NCBI GenBank assembly: GCA_965267605.1
Contig: OZ254088.1
Location: forward strand, 1,178,001 to 1,242,000
From: G965267605 sp965267605
Lineage (GTDB): Bacteria; Bacteroidota; Bacteroidia; Flavobacteriales_E; Vicingaceae
Length of the DNA stretch: 64,000 nt
Reading direction: 5' to 3'
This document shows positions 9,020 to 18,138 of the stretch, piece by piece; positions within the stretch are counted from its first letter, which is position 1; each line of letters starts with the position of its first letter. The position numbers and the translations under genes are program-made. The notes beneath the pieces are model-generated. The model was given only the letters and a program-made list of their open reading frames with translations. It was not told where the DNA came from and made no database searches.

Positions 9020-10858
9020 ATGAGATTTCTGGTGATAGCACTGGCCTTCGTGAGTAGCGGTTTGCAGGCGCAGTATTGGCAGCAGCATGTAGATTATAAC
9101 ATGGATGTTAAGCTAGATGTGAAGACCAATAAGTTCACCGGAAAGACCACGTTGGTGTATACCAATAACTCTCCCGATACGCTGAAGAAGGCGTTCTTTC
9201 ATTTGTATTTCAATGCATTTCAACCGCATAGTATGATGGATACCCGCTCCAGGAATATTGCGGATCCGGATGGGAGGGTAAGAGACCGTATCGTAAAGCT
9301 TAAAGAGGAAGAATATGGGCATCAGCATGTGTCTGCTTTGAATCAGGACGGTGCAGCATGTGTGATCAAAGAAGTGGGGACAATTCTCGAGGTTCAACTG
9401 GCTAAGCCGATTTTGCCGGGAACCAGGACTACGTTCACTTATGATTTCAATGGGCAAGTGCCCCTGCAGGTGAGAAGATCCGGTAGAGACAACAAAGAAG
9501 GAGTGAGGTATTCAATGAGTCAGTGGTATCCTAAGATCAGCGAGTACGATCGCATGGGCTGGCACTCTAATCCTTACGTTGGAAGGGAATTTCATGGTGT
9601 TTGGGGGGCTTTCAAGGTGAACATGACCCTTGACTCCTCATACATGGTTGCTGCAACCGGTACGCTTCAAAATGCGAACGAGATAGGTAAGGGCTATTCA
9701 ACGAAAGGTGAAAAGGTAACGAGACCGGCTGGTGGTGAGCTTACCTGGAGGTTCAAAGCGGATAACGTGCATGATTTTGTGTGGGCGGCAGACCCAGACT
9801 ATGTGCACAAGTCAGTACAGGTGCCTAATGGCCCGATCGTAAGAATGTTCTATCAGCCGGGAGCTAAGACGAAAGAGGCATGGGAGGCCTTGCCTGAGTA
9901 CGCTGTGAAACTGTTTACATATGCCTCAAAGACGTTTGGGAAGTATCCTTATCCTGTATACTCAGTTATTCAGGGAGGTGATGGTGGTATGGAGTATCCG
10001 ATGGCAACGCTTGTGACGGGTGAGAGAAGTGTGCGAAGCCTGGTAGGCGTTACCATTCATGAGGCTTACCATAGTTGGTTCCAGTGTGTTTTGGCCACCA
10101 ATGAGAGCTTATATCCATGGATGGATGAAGGATTTACCTCATATGCTACCAGCAGAACGGTTGCGCATATCTATGAACGCGATTTCAACGCTGTTCATAT
10201 TGGAAGTTATACGTCCTATAGGAAATTGGCAGCGTCAGGGCTCCAGGAGCCATTGACTACGCATGCAGATCACTTTGAACTGAATGGAACCTACGGTATT
10301 TCAAGCTACTCCAAAGGAGCTATTTTTCTACATCAGCTAAGCTACATCATTGGTCAGCATAACCTGGATAAGACCATGCTGGCCTACTTTGACCAATGGA
10401 AGTTCAAGCATCCAGATCCTGTTGATTTCATAAGGGTTGCAGAGAAGGTGAGTGGAATGGAGTTGGATTGGTATTTAATGAACTGGGTGGGAACCACAAA
10501 GGTTGTGGACTATGCGGTGAGTGAACCTGTGGAGAAGGATGGTAAGTGCACGGTTAAGGTGAAAAGAGTGGGGGGTGTGCCTATGCCTATGGAATTATGG
10601 GTTGAGCTTAAAGACGGCTCATTTGAAACCTATTATGCCGCTCCAAGAGTCCTTCGAGGTGAGAAAGAAAATGAATATCCGGACACCAAATGGGTGGTGC
10701 TGGAGGATTGGCCGTGGACACACCCTGAGTACGAAGTGGTTATCCCACATGGTATGGGTGAGATCAAAAGAGTATTCCTGGACAAGGATAAGAAGACGGC
10801 AGATGTGAATCTTGAGGACAATAGTTATCCACAGGTGAAAGAGGAAAAAGTCGAGTAG
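9020..10858 (+). CDS. M1 family metallopeptidase (aminopeptidase N-like)
   Basis: This exported zinc peptidase has 612 residues from the ATG at 9020. That start gives a clean signal peptide (MRFLVIALAFVSSGLQAQ); an ATG nine codons upstream would add an uncharged tail. The zinc site HEAYH begins near residue 347, with the third ligand Glu about 20 residues later in PWMDEGF. The substrate-binding GGMEYP motif sits just before it, as in the GxMEN motif of M1 enzymes. The N-terminal half has the beta-sandwich expected of the family (KLDVKTNKFTGKTTLVYTN). It probably trims peptides in the periplasm or at the cell surface. It stands alone, divergent from mnmA. Confidence 0.93.
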   Translation: MRFLVIALAFVSSGLQAQYWQQHVDYNMDVKLDVKTNKFTGKTTLVYTNNSPDTLKKAFFHLYFNAFQPHSMMDTRSRNIADPDGRVRDRIVKLKEEEYGHQHVSALNQDGAACVIKEVGTILEVQLAKPILPGTRTTFTYDFNGQVPLQVRRSGRDNKEGVRYSMSQWYPKISEYDRMGWHSNPYVGREFHGVWGAFKVNMTLDSSYMVAATGTLQNANEIGKGYSTKGEKVTRPAGGELTWRFKADNVHDFVWAADPDYVHKSVQVPNGPIVRMFYQPGAKTKEAWEALPEYAVKLFTYASKTFGKYPYPVYSVIQGGDGGMEYPMATLVTGERSVRSLVGVTIHEAYHSWFQCVLATNESLYPWMDEGFTSYATSRTVAHIYERDFNAVHIGSYTSYRKLAASGLQEPLTTHADHFELNGTYGISSYSKGAIFLHQLSYIIGQHNLDKTMLAYFDQWKFKHPDPVDFIRVAEKVSGMELDWYLMNWVGTTKVVDYAVSEPVEKDGKCTVKVKRVGGVPMPMELWVELKDGSFETYYAAPRVLRGEKENEYPDTKWVVLEDWPWTHPEYEVVIPHGMGEIKRVFLDKDKKTADVNLEDNSYPQVKEEKVE

Positions 10859-10865
10859 CTTAACC

Positions 10866-10897
10866 TTGATCTAACACTGAAAAAAACCATACTTTTG
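10866..10897 (+). promoter_or_regulatory. Promoter of the 10921 lipoprotein gene
   Basis: A -33 TTG at 10866-10868 is separated by 21 bases from a -7 TACTTTTG at 10890-10897 (consensus TAnnTTTG). The predicted leader is about 20 bases. Confidence 0.65.
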
Positions 10898-10920
10898 GCG
10901 CAAACTAAACCAGATTTACA

Positions 10921-11457
10921 ATGAAAAAGTTTATTCTTCCGATACTATCAGTTTGTCTGATTGTTGGAGTTAGTACTACTTCTTGTAAGAAGAAAGAAGG
11001 ATGTACAGATCCTAACGCTGTGAACTACGATGCTGACGCAAAGACTGATGATGGTTCTTGTGTTCTACCAACCGAGCATGGTGAAGCTACTATTACAGGC
11101 TTGGTGAAGGCATCTCTAGATCTATCTAATGACACCAACGCTAACGCTTTGTTGGACTGGGAAAATGCTCCTGCTACTATCCTTGCGAGGTACAACGAGT
11201 CTGATCTATACAACCAACCAGCTCCGGGCATCAACTACGGTGATGTAATCGTAGAAGCTACTGTAAGTGGTGGTATGTATACACTTAAAATCCCTGCAAA
11301 CGGTGAGCCGGTTTCGGTTACTGTGATGCCGATGGATTTCGCTTACGATCAGGTTCAAAACACGCAAGGCGATGTAGTTCGCACCGTGTTTACTGATCCT
11401 AACTTTACAGTAACTGTTTATGACCACAGTTACGAGATCATTGACATCTACTACTAA
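10921..11457 (+). CDS. Small lipoprotein with a Cys-bracketed DPNA motif
   Basis: The 178-residue protein has a lipoprotein signal (MKKFILPILSVCLIVG, then TTSCKKK) followed immediately by the Bacteroidota motif CTDPNAVNYDADA...DDGSC, in which two cysteines bracket a short Asp/Asn-rich loop that may bind calcium. The rest is strand-rich (GEATITGLVKASLDL, GMYTLKIPA) and resembles a carboxypeptidase-regulatory-like or transthyretin-like sandwich. No enzyme motif is seen. It has its own promoter and terminator and is therefore monocistronic. A surface or structural role is inferred only from the signal and motif. Confidence 0.8.
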   Translation: MKKFILPILSVCLIVGVSTTSCKKKEGCTDPNAVNYDADAKTDDGSCVLPTEHGEATITGLVKASLDLSNDTNANALLDWENAPATILARYNESDLYNQPAPGINYGDVIVEATVSGGMYTLKIPANGEPVSVTVMPMDFAYDQVQNTQGDVVRTVFTDPNFTVTVYDHSYEIIDIYY

Positions 11458-11481
11458 ACAGTAGAATATATATTTGATTGG

Positions 11482-11508
11482 AAGGGGCCTTTGAGGCCCC
11501 TTTCTTAT
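11482..11508. terminator. Bidirectional terminator between convergent genes
   Basis: AAGGGGCC at 11482-11489 pairs with GGCCCCTT at 11495-11502 around a 5-base loop, followed by a T-rich tract on the plus strand. It lies between the lipoprotein gene and the end of the prenyltransferase gene and could serve both strands. Confidence 0.75.
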
Positions 11509-12398
11509 TGGTATCTGATCAACGTAATAGCCAGTACACCGGCTATCAGAATAATCTTGAGAACGTTGTTTGCCATTCTGTAGCGACTTACCGCTTGTGT
11601 TGGAAAAACGCTCAACAAGGCAATGGTTCCAAGTATAAGGGCAAAACCGTGGTAAATGTTGGCCAAATTGAGGCCAAGCGACAGGTAGAGCATCACCGCT
11701 GGTATAGTGCCTGATAGAAAGATGAACAAAGCGGTCCATTTCGTAGCGCGCTCACCAAAGGTTACTGGAAACGTGTTGTAATCGAATATAAGGTCACCCT
11801 TAGAGGTTTCAAGAGCTTTCATAAGCTGTCGGGTCAGTTCCACCATAAAGAAGAAGGCTACGTAAAGAATGATCATTTTGTTGATCACCGCATAGTAAAC
11901 AGTAATACTAAAGAACGGAGTAAGTGTTAGACTTGCCGCGCTTACTTCGGCAATTACCGGGATCTTCTTGAGCTTATGCGAATAGAACCAAAGTACAAGT
12001 GATAGAATAAAATGAAGTAGCGCTACCTCTTTGCTTACCAGTATTGCCAGAACCACCCCTGCGCCATTAAGGATGAAATAGAAGGCTAAAGACGATTCCT
12101 TGCTCACCAAACGGTCTAGCACGTTTTGATTAGGTCTGTTCACCAGGTCCTTCTCCATGTCATAGAAGCTGTTAATGATATATCCGGCTGCAATCAGGGC
12201 GGCAGAGGATATGGTAATCAAATGAAGCTTATAGTCCAGAAGCAACTCAATCTTCGGATCGTTCGGGTTCAGGATGTAGATTGAAGCTAAGTACTGTGCA
12301 ATGGCTACCGCAAGAATATTGTACCAACGCACCATGGTAAGCACGCCAATAAACTTCAGCGCCAGAATTCGCTGTCTTCTTGAGAGTAATGCTGACAT
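11505..12398 (-). CDS. UbiA-family prenyltransferase
   Basis: This is a 297-residue integral membrane enzyme with about eight or nine helices. The first Asp-rich motif is in AGYIINSFYDMEKDLVN (NxxxDxxxD) and the second region is in ALETSKGDLIFDYNTFP, both binding the Mg-diphosphate of the prenyl donor. Related Bacteroidota proteins are annotated as geranylgeranylglycerol-phosphate geranylgeranyltransferase-like; the acceptor here cannot be read from sequence. It is the last gene of the mevalonate cluster, 12 bases after mevalonate kinase, so it consumes the isoprenoid the cluster produces. Menaquinone, haem or lipid prenylation remain possible. Confidence 0.85.
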   Translation of the reverse strand: MSALLSRRQRILALKFIGVLTMVRWYNILAVAIAQYLASIYILNPNDPKIELLLDYKLHLITISSAALIAAGYIINSFYDMEKDLVNRPNQNVLDRLVSKESSLAFYFILNGAGVVLAILVSKEVALLHFILSLVLWFYSHKLKKIPVIAEVSAASLTLTPFFSITVYYAVINKMIILYVAFFFMVELTRQLMKALETSKGDLIFDYNTFPVTFGERATKWTALFIFLSGTIPAVMLYLSLGLNLANIYHGFALILGTIALLSVFPTQAVSRYRMANNVLKIILIAGVLAITLIRYQ

Positions 12399-12410
12399 GT
12401 AAAAGGGATT

Positions 12411-13349
12411 CTAGAAACGGAAAATGACTTCCAGGTCATGTCCGCGCAACTTCTTTTGCGCTTTGTTCAAATCCTCGGTAAAGCCCAATACAAAACCACC
12501 ACCGCCTGATCCGCATAATTTAAGGTAGTAGGCGTTGCTGTCAATTCCTTCTTTCCACAACTGATGGAACTTTTCAGGAATCATTGGCTTGAAGTGGTTA
12601 AACACAAGTTCAGACAAGTGTTTGATATTGTATATAAGTGGTTTGAAATCCCTGTTGAGGAATGCGTTGATACACTCATCATTGTATCGTTTGAACTGAT
12701 GCATGAGCATATTCCTAAAGCCTTCTTCCTTCATTTTGTCCATGAAGATGCTAACCATAGGCTGTGTTCTTCCAGGTTTGCCGGAATTCAAAAGGAAAAT
12801 CGCACCATTACCCATAGTAGATTCAGGAAGCCCAACGGGATCAATCTCTTCTTTAGACTTGATAAGGATCGGAATGTTCAGATAACAGATCAGCGGATCA
12901 AGTCCGGAGCTCTTTCCGTGATAGAATGATTCCAATTGCGCAAAAACCTGCTTGAGCTTCAATACGCTTTCCCTAGATATGTCGTCTACTGGATCAATCT
13001 TGTTGATGGCATACTCATCATAGATCGCAGCACACAACGCACCAGAACTTCCAACACCAAATCCCTGTGGGATGTCAGAATCAAAGTGAAGTCCTTTGGC
13101 GACATCAGCCTTAAGCCTGGCGATATCAAGTTTGGCGTTTAGTTCACCTTTACTATCCAGATCCTCCAAGTGATTAACAAAAAGCCTGATCTCTGCGTTT
13201 GAGGCTTTGGTTTTATCAGAAGGTGTAGGTGACTGAAGAAGCTTCCCTTTGTAGATATTGTAAGGGATAGATAGCCCCATAGAATCCTTGATGATTCCAT
13301 ATTCTCCGAAGAGAAGTACTTTGGCGTAGAACAGAGGTTCCTTAAGCAT
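12411..13349 (-). CDS. Mevalonate kinase-like GHMP kinase
   Basis: GHMP-superfamily kinase of 312 residues. The N-terminal motif KVLLFGEYGII, the ATP-binding loop PQGFGVGSSGALCAA and the C-terminal LCGSGGGGFVLGF are all present. In the mevalonate pathway this enzyme phosphorylates mevalonate with ATP. Its place next to diphosphomevalonate decarboxylase and HMG-CoA reductase supports that role, and the sequence starts in the way Bacteroidota mevalonate kinases do. It overlaps the decarboxylase gene by 8 bases, so translation is probably coupled. It is cytoplasmic, with no signal peptide. Confidence 0.88.
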   Translation of the reverse strand: MLKEPLFYAKVLLFGEYGIIKDSMGLSIPYNIYKGKLLQSPTPSDKTKASNAEIRLFVNHLEDLDSKGELNAKLDIARLKADVAKGLHFDSDIPQGFGVGSSGALCAAIYDEYAINKIDPVDDISRESVLKLKQVFAQLESFYHGKSSGLDPLICYLNIPILIKSKEEIDPVGLPESTMGNGAIFLLNSGKPGRTQPMVSIFMDKMKEEGFRNMLMHQFKRYNDECINAFLNRDFKPLIYNIKHLSELVFNHFKPMIPEKFHQLWKEGIDSNAYYLKLCGSGGGGFVLGFTEDLNKAQKKLRGHDLEVIFRF

Positions 13350-14409
13350 GCGCTTCGGTTAAAGCGAGTGGTCCAGGACCAACTCTGTCACAAAGATATT
13401 GATGATTTTCGCAATAGGCAATCAATGAGTCCTCAGTGAAGGATTTCACTTCGGCTTCAATGCTGGCAGGAAACAACATATGAACGTTCGCTCCTGCATC
13501 CAGAGTAAAGCATACTGGGTGACCAGTTCCCTCTCGGAACGCCCTGATTTTCTGAATGATCTCAAGGGTATTTGGCTTCATTAGCAGGTATGAAGGGGTA
13601 GAGGTCATCATCATGGCGTGAAGAGAGAGTGCTTCTGACTCTATGAGTTCACAGAATTCGATTAGGTTTCCATCCTTCAGAACATTCAACAACCTTGCAG
13701 TGTTCGTGTTGGCCTGCTCGATTCTTGCGCTGCGATAGGGATTGCCCTCTAGTAGAGCGTGCCCCTGTGTACTGGAAACCGCTTTTTTGCCAGCTTCCAC
13801 AATGAGAATAGTATCCTGATAAGATTTAAACACTTCATTTATCGAAGCTAGGGGCAAGGCGTATTCATCCACTCCGAGCTGCGTGTAAGCGCCCCAAATG
13901 GCTAATTCCGGTATTATAGATCTGCAAGCACTTCCTGAACCCAACCTTGCCAGGAAGCTCGCCTTGTTTATAAGCGTTTCAATTCCATTCCCTGTAATTG
14001 CAGCTTCCAGCTGTACAATATTCATGGCCAGAGCAGCATATGAAGAGGCCGAGCTGGCAATTCCTGACGAGTGAGGGAATGTATTGGCAGAGGAGATCTC
14101 GATCTTGTAGTTCTCCAAATAACCACAGTAAGGATGTATCCGCTCAAAGAAGGTCTGCATCTTCTTGTCAAAGTCTGGATTGGCATTGCCATCAAACCGA
14201 AAGCTGAAAGAGAAAGCATCAGAAAGCTCGAACGTGCATTCTGTCATTGTCCTGGCTTCCGTTAACGTGAAGCTTATGGAAGGATTAAGTGGAAGTTGAA
14301 CTGGCTTCTTGCCCCAATACTTCACAAGGGCAATGTTGGAAGGGCATGACCAGCCGGACCTCAAAGAGGAGGAAAGTTGATTGGTTTGGTATTCAGGCGT
14401 TGTAAACAT
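13342..14409 (-). CDS. mvaD: Diphosphomevalonate decarboxylase
   Basis: The 355-residue protein carries the family signatures: PSNIALVKYWGKK near residue 24, PHSSGIASSASSYAAL in the phosphate-binding loop, SGSACRS, and FTLDAGANVHML with the catalytic Asp. The enzyme converts mevalonate diphosphate to isopentenyl diphosphate with ATP, releasing CO2, and is the committed last step of isoprenoid supply here. I use the ATG at 14409, because the adjacent upstream triplet TTG is a weaker start. The ATG overlaps the stop of the upstream GHMP kinase gene by one base (TGATG). Confidence 0.95.
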   Translation of the reverse strand: MFTTPEYQTNQLSSSLRSGWSCPSNIALVKYWGKKPVQLPLNPSISFTLTEARTMTECTFELSDAFSFSFRFDGNANPDFDKKMQTFFERIHPYCGYLENYKIEISSANTFPHSSGIASSASSYAALAMNIVQLEAAITGNGIETLINKASFLARLGSGSACRSIIPELAIWGAYTQLGVDEYALPLASINEVFKSYQDTILIVEAGKKAVSSTQGHALLEGNPYRSARIEQANTNTARLLNVLKDGNLIEFCELIESEALSLHAMMMTSTPSYLLMKPNTLEIIQKIRAFREGTGHPVCFTLDAGANVHMLFPASIEAEVKSFTEDSLIAYCENHQYLCDRVGPGPLALTEAHA

Positions 14410-15299
14410 CAAAGAATTAAATCTTCGTAAGACAATATCGTGTTATATCCTCTATCCTTGAAATAACGAACGTCTTCCACTTGTCCCGTGGCAAGAATAA
14501 AATCTCCTCCCCAGGCTCCCAGCGATTTTATTGCTCCGTTGTAATCCGCGAAATGTTGTTCCTTCACTGGTGGTATTTTTAAAACAGAGGAGAGAATGCG
14601 CTCATGTTCAATAATCAGTTCATTAAATTCATATATTTCGCTGCATTTCAGTATCTTATCTGTTATTGATGAAATGCTGTTTATGTATTCTTCGCTGGGT
14701 TTAGATCCTTCTTTGTATGTATCTACTGCCGCGGAAGACTTGGCCTTGTTTCCCAAATGGATGAACCATAGTTGGTTGCTAAAAGAGGGTTGAAATGGTA
14801 CCTCAAACCATTCCGGGTCAGGCGTAAGTTCATAGATCAAGGGGCCATCAGCGTTTCCAGCTACAATATCGTATCCACTTCCGTTGGAAACCTTGAAATG
14901 CACCTTCAGTGGATCAACCATTAACCAGGCGCTAATATTGTTGATCAGAGTGCTGGATGAACCAAGTCCCCAGTTTCGTCCAAACTCAAGTGATAACGAA
15001 ACATGTGCATCTTTGAATAGGTTCCGGTTGCCGCCTAGTTCAATTGCAGCCGAAAGAATCTTTTTCAGCTCCTGTGCGGTTCGTTCATCCGAAGTTTCAA
15101 CTATATCGAGGGTTTCTGGATCAAATACGGCATCAAACCACTGATTTCCTTGCCTATCCAGACTTTTCCATGAGAAGGAATTTCCCTTTTCCACGACCAT
15201 CTGCTGGCCATATTTTGTTGGTAAGGCAAGGGATCTGGCACCATCAAGGATTAGATACTCGCCAGTAAGAAGGATTTTACCGTTGCTCCTGTATCTCAC
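14409..15299 (-). CDS. GYDIA-type GHMP kinase, probable phosphomevalonate kinase step
   Basis: GHMP-fold protein of 296 residues belonging to the Bacteroidota group named for its GYDIA signature, seen here as GSGYDIVAGN. It also has GKILLTGEYLI at the N-terminus and the loop GRNWGLGSSSTL. A longer frame reaches 15365, but its first 22 residues lie inside the HMG-CoA reductase gene. The GTG at 15299 gives MRYRSNGKILLTGEY, the normal N-terminus of the group, with a 23-base overlap. The pathway otherwise lacks a phosphomevalonate kinase in this cluster, so this gene probably fills that step; that is an inference from context. Confidence 0.78.
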   Translation of the reverse strand: MRYRSNGKILLTGEYLILDGARSLALPTKYGQQMVVEKGNSFSWKSLDRQGNQWFDAVFDPETLDIVETSDERTAQELKKILSAAIELGGNRNLFKDAHVSLSLEFGRNWGLGSSSTLINNISAWLMVDPLKVHFKVSNGSGYDIVAGNADGPLIYELTPDPEWFEVPFQPSFSNQLWFIHLGNKAKSSAAVDTYKEGSKPSEEYINSISSITDKILKCSEIYEFNELIIEHERILSSVLKIPPVKEQHFADYNGAIKSLGAWGGDFILATGQVEDVRYFKDRGYNTILSYEDLIL

Positions 15300-16638
15300 C
15301 AGATCCAGGTTTGGTTTCTGAAGATGCTGTCCCACGAAGGATTCGGAATTGCTCCTCAACAGCACTATAGCTCACGACCTTGTCTTCAAAGTACTTCTGA
15401 ATGGTCTGCTTCTCCTCTGTGGTAGCCTCCAGTTTGTTGAGGATATTCAGTAAGTGCATTTTCATGTGCCCTTTCTGTATCCCTGTTGTTACCAGCGACC
15501 TAATTGCAGAGAAGTTCTGTGCCAATCCTACAGCTGCAGTAATTTCCATGAGCTTCTCCGCATCGGGGTTTCCAAGTAAGCGGTGGGAGAAGCTCACCAT
15601 CGGGTGTAAGTCCGTTAATCCACCAACTGTACCCAGGGCAAGAGGCATATCGATCCAGAACCTAAAGGTTCCGTCTTCAATAGAGCAATAGGTCAAACTC
15701 TGATAGCTTCCATTGCGTGCTGCATAAGAATGCGCGCAAGCTTCAACTGCTCTAAAATCGTTGCCTGTAGCAAGCACAACGGAGTCAATGCCGTTCATTA
15801 TACCCTTGTTATGAGTTGTGGCCCTGTATGGCTCGATTTGGGCAATCCTCACGCCCCTTGCGAATTTATCTGCAAAGGTTTGCGGATCAATGTTCGTACC
15901 TTCTGTGAGTTGCTCAATCGGGCACGAAACCTCAGATCTCACAATGCACTCAGGCGTATAATTGGAAAGGATACACATGATCACTTCCAGGTCTTGCTCA
16001 TTAACCCTTTCATCCTGTGCAGCAAGTTCCTGTAGGGTGGAAGAGAACTGCTCAAGAATTGAATTAATAAAATTGGCTCCCATGGAATCACATGTGTCGA
16101 ATCTTCCCTCAAGTTGATAATACCCAGGTTCCTTGTCTGTCTTATCTATAAGATCTAAACCAAGGATACCGCCACCACGCTTATTCATGTTGGCCGTCAA
16201 AGAATCGCAGGCACTGATCAACTTGTCTTTGTGATCGTTAAAGAAAGCGATGAAATTGGCCTTGTCTCCGCAATAGATCAAATGCACATGACCGATCTTA
16301 ACACTGCTTATCACTTTCGACTTGAACCCACCTCTTTCCAGCCAAAACGTAGCGGCCTTAGCCGCAGCTGCCACAACAGAACTTTCCTCTATGGCCATTG
16401 GAACGCAATACAGTGTATCATTGATCAGGAAATTTGGTGCTATTCCTAAGGGTATGTAGAAATTGGTGATGGTATTCTCAATAAACTCATCGTGCTTCTT
16501 TTGTACAGCCCCATCCGCATGCCAGTAGCTCTTGAGGAATTCAAGTTCCTTATTGCTGGACTCAAAATAGTTGTTGATTAACCATTCAAGCTTCGCATTC
16601 TTGGTCAGCTTGGAAAATCCCTTTATCGGTTCGATCAT
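15277..16638 (-). CDS. mvaA: Hydroxymethylglutaryl-CoA reductase, class II type
   Basis: The 453-residue enzyme matches class II HMG-CoA reductases. The catalytic Glu is in PMAIEESSVVAAAAKAA, followed by DSMGANFIN, the catalytic Lys in TTHNKGIMNGID with the nearby Asp, the nucleotide-binding LALGTVGGLT, and the C-terminal catalytic His in QKGHMKMHL. The first conserved block (SVVAAAAKAATFW) has the usual spacing. It makes (or in degradative organisms breaks) mevalonate. Because the downstream genes are biosynthetic, synthesis is the likely direction. It heads the five-gene isoprenoid operon, with a good promoter about 80 bases upstream. Confidence 0.94.
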   Translation of the reverse strand: MIEPIKGFSKLTKNAKLEWLINNYFESSNKELEFLKSYWHADGAVQKKHDEFIENTITNFYIPLGIAPNFLINDTLYCVPMAIEESSVVAAAAKAATFWLERGGFKSKVISSVKIGHVHLIYCGDKANFIAFFNDHKDKLISACDSLTANMNKRGGGILGLDLIDKTDKEPGYYQLEGRFDTCDSMGANFINSILEQFSSTLQELAAQDERVNEQDLEVIMCILSNYTPECIVRSEVSCPIEQLTEGTNIDPQTFADKFARGVRIAQIEPYRATTHNKGIMNGIDSVVLATGNDFRAVEACAHSYAARNGSYQSLTYCSIEDGTFRFWIDMPLALGTVGGLTDLHPMVSFSHRLLGNPDAEKLMEITAAVGLAQNFSAIRSLVTTGIQKGHMKMHLLNILNKLEATTEEKQTIQKYFEDKVVSYSAVEEQFRILRGTASSETKPGSGEIQEQR

Positions 16639-16715
16639 GTGTGTGGTTTACCGTCAAACAGATTGTGTCGCCATTTGTTGCCACAACGCCCTGTTTTTAG
16701 CAATTATTAACGCCA

Positions 16716-16744
16716 CAAAGGTACATATTCGATTACCATGACAA
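16716..16744 (-). promoter_or_regulatory. Promoter of the mevalonate operon
   Basis: On the minus strand a TTG (16744-16742) is followed after 18 bases by TACCTTTG (16723-16716), matching TTG...TAnnTTTG. The predicted leader before the reductase ATG is about 70 bases, longer than elsewhere in the window. Confidence 0.65.
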
Positions 16745-16852
16745 GCATTTAGATAATATAATTGATAGTAGTCCTAAACACTGTATATACACAGAAGAGA
16801 GGCTTTGGCACCGATTTTGTATTTTGACAGCCCGTAACGTAAAACTGTACTA

Positions 16853-18085
16853 ATGAAACGAATTATAACAGCTATAGCATTGTTGTCACTTTGTGCGACT
16901 GGTTTTAGCCAGAAAGTAGAAAGCAATGCTGTTTCTTTCACGTATACAAGATTGCCGTTGTCTCCATTGAGCCCGGAAGTAGGGAGCTATACAGGCGAGG
17001 TAGTTCTTGAATACGCTGACAATATTGAAAAGAAGAAAGCAGAGGATGACGCAGCTTATCAAAAAGAAGTTGACGCGTGGCAAGCCAGATGCGACCAAAT
17101 TGATAAGAACTATGCGGATGCGATGGACGCCTATAACAACAAATCTGCTGTAGGGCAGATTTTGTTGGGAAATGACGGACAGCCTAAGAAAGAGCCATAT
17201 CCTCGTAAGCCTGTACAACAGAGGCGATTCTATCCTGCATTACATAACGCAGGACTACTCGCTTCTAAATATGCCAAGCTTTCAGGATACAAGAAGGGCA
17301 CTACCAATCCGGTGGGAATTAAGTTCAAACTAACCGGAACGGAAATGGGCTCTGAGAGTATCCGTGAGAAGAAGGAAAAAGTGAAGCAGAAGCAAAGCGA
17401 TGGAACTACTAAGACCATTGAAGTAACCAAGTACTACTATGCGGTTCAGTTTAAGCATGTTATTGGCGTAACTGTTACCGGCCATGATGGAAACGTTATC
17501 TATGATGAGTACTTACCAGTTACTGAGAACTATCAGGAGTTTAATTCTCCTATCAAAGATTCAAGAGCTCAATTGGAATCTTACTGGAGAACGGCTAAGT
17601 ACGATCTTTATGAGCGCAGCGACAAGAAGATTACAGATAACAACATGTCTAAAGCTCAAGCGGCCATTGATAGCAAATTTGGTTTCACTAAGATCAAGAG
17701 AAGCACCTATATCTATACCGGAAAGGGTAAGAAGCATGGTTACGATGACCTGGCGCGGGCGTACGATGCCTTCTATGGTGTAACCAGCAAGATTGCTGAT
17801 GACCAGGACGGAGCAAAATCAGGCCTTGAAACAGCGTTGAAAGAGTGGGACACTGCTATTCAGAGTGCTGATGTTGAGAATAAGAAGGCCCGGATTAATG
17901 CTAAGGTGGCGTCTGCCATCTGGTTGAATATTGCAGAAGCGGCTATCTGGATGAACGACTTTGGGAAGGCTACCAACGCCTTGAACAAGGTCAACATGAT
18001 TGGTCAGAAGAAGTATGTACGCGTAGTATCAAGCTACAAGTCACTGATTGAAGATCAGAAGCAAAGATTCGAAGCTAAGAACTAG
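16853..18085 (+). CDS. Exported protein of unknown function
   Basis: This 410-residue protein has a signal peptide (MKRIITAIALLSLCATGFSQ). The mature part includes a Lys/Asp/Ala-rich coiled stretch (about residues 60-100), a basic segment with SIREKKEKVKQKQ (about 170-185), and a helical C-terminus resembling TPR pairs (ASAIWLNIAEAAIWMNDFGKA). I recognise no enzyme motif or named domain. It is transcribed alone and ends in a strong hairpin terminator. A structural or stress role in the envelope is possible but unsupported. Confidence 0.75.
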   Translation: MKRIITAIALLSLCATGFSQKVESNAVSFTYTRLPLSPLSPEVGSYTGEVVLEYADNIEKKKAEDDAAYQKEVDAWQARCDQIDKNYADAMDAYNNKSAVGQILLGNDGQPKKEPYPRKPVQQRRFYPALHNAGLLASKYAKLSGYKKGTTNPVGIKFKLTGTEMGSESIREKKEKVKQKQSDGTTKTIEVTKYYYAVQFKHVIGVTVTGHDGNVIYDEYLPVTENYQEFNSPIKDSRAQLESYWRTAKYDLYERSDKKITDNNMSKAQAAIDSKFGFTKIKRSTYIYTGKGKKHGYDDLARAYDAFYGVTSKIADDQDGAKSGLETALKEWDTAIQSADVENKKARINAKVASAIWLNIAEAAIWMNDFGKATNALNKVNMIGQKKYVRVVSSYKSLIEDQKQRFEAKN

Positions 18086-18104
18086 TTCATATAAGCTTAA
18101 AAAG

Positions 18105-18131
18105 AAAGGCCTCCACTTGGAGGCCTTTTTT
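18105..18131. terminator. Strong bidirectional terminator
   Basis: AAAGGCCTCC at 18105-18114 pairs perfectly with GGAGGCCTTT at 18119-18128 around ACTT, followed by T's on the plus strand. The complementary strand also has a T-rich tract, so it can end both the 16853 gene and the SPOR-like gene. Confidence 0.9.
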
Positions 18132-18138
18132 ATTGGTT

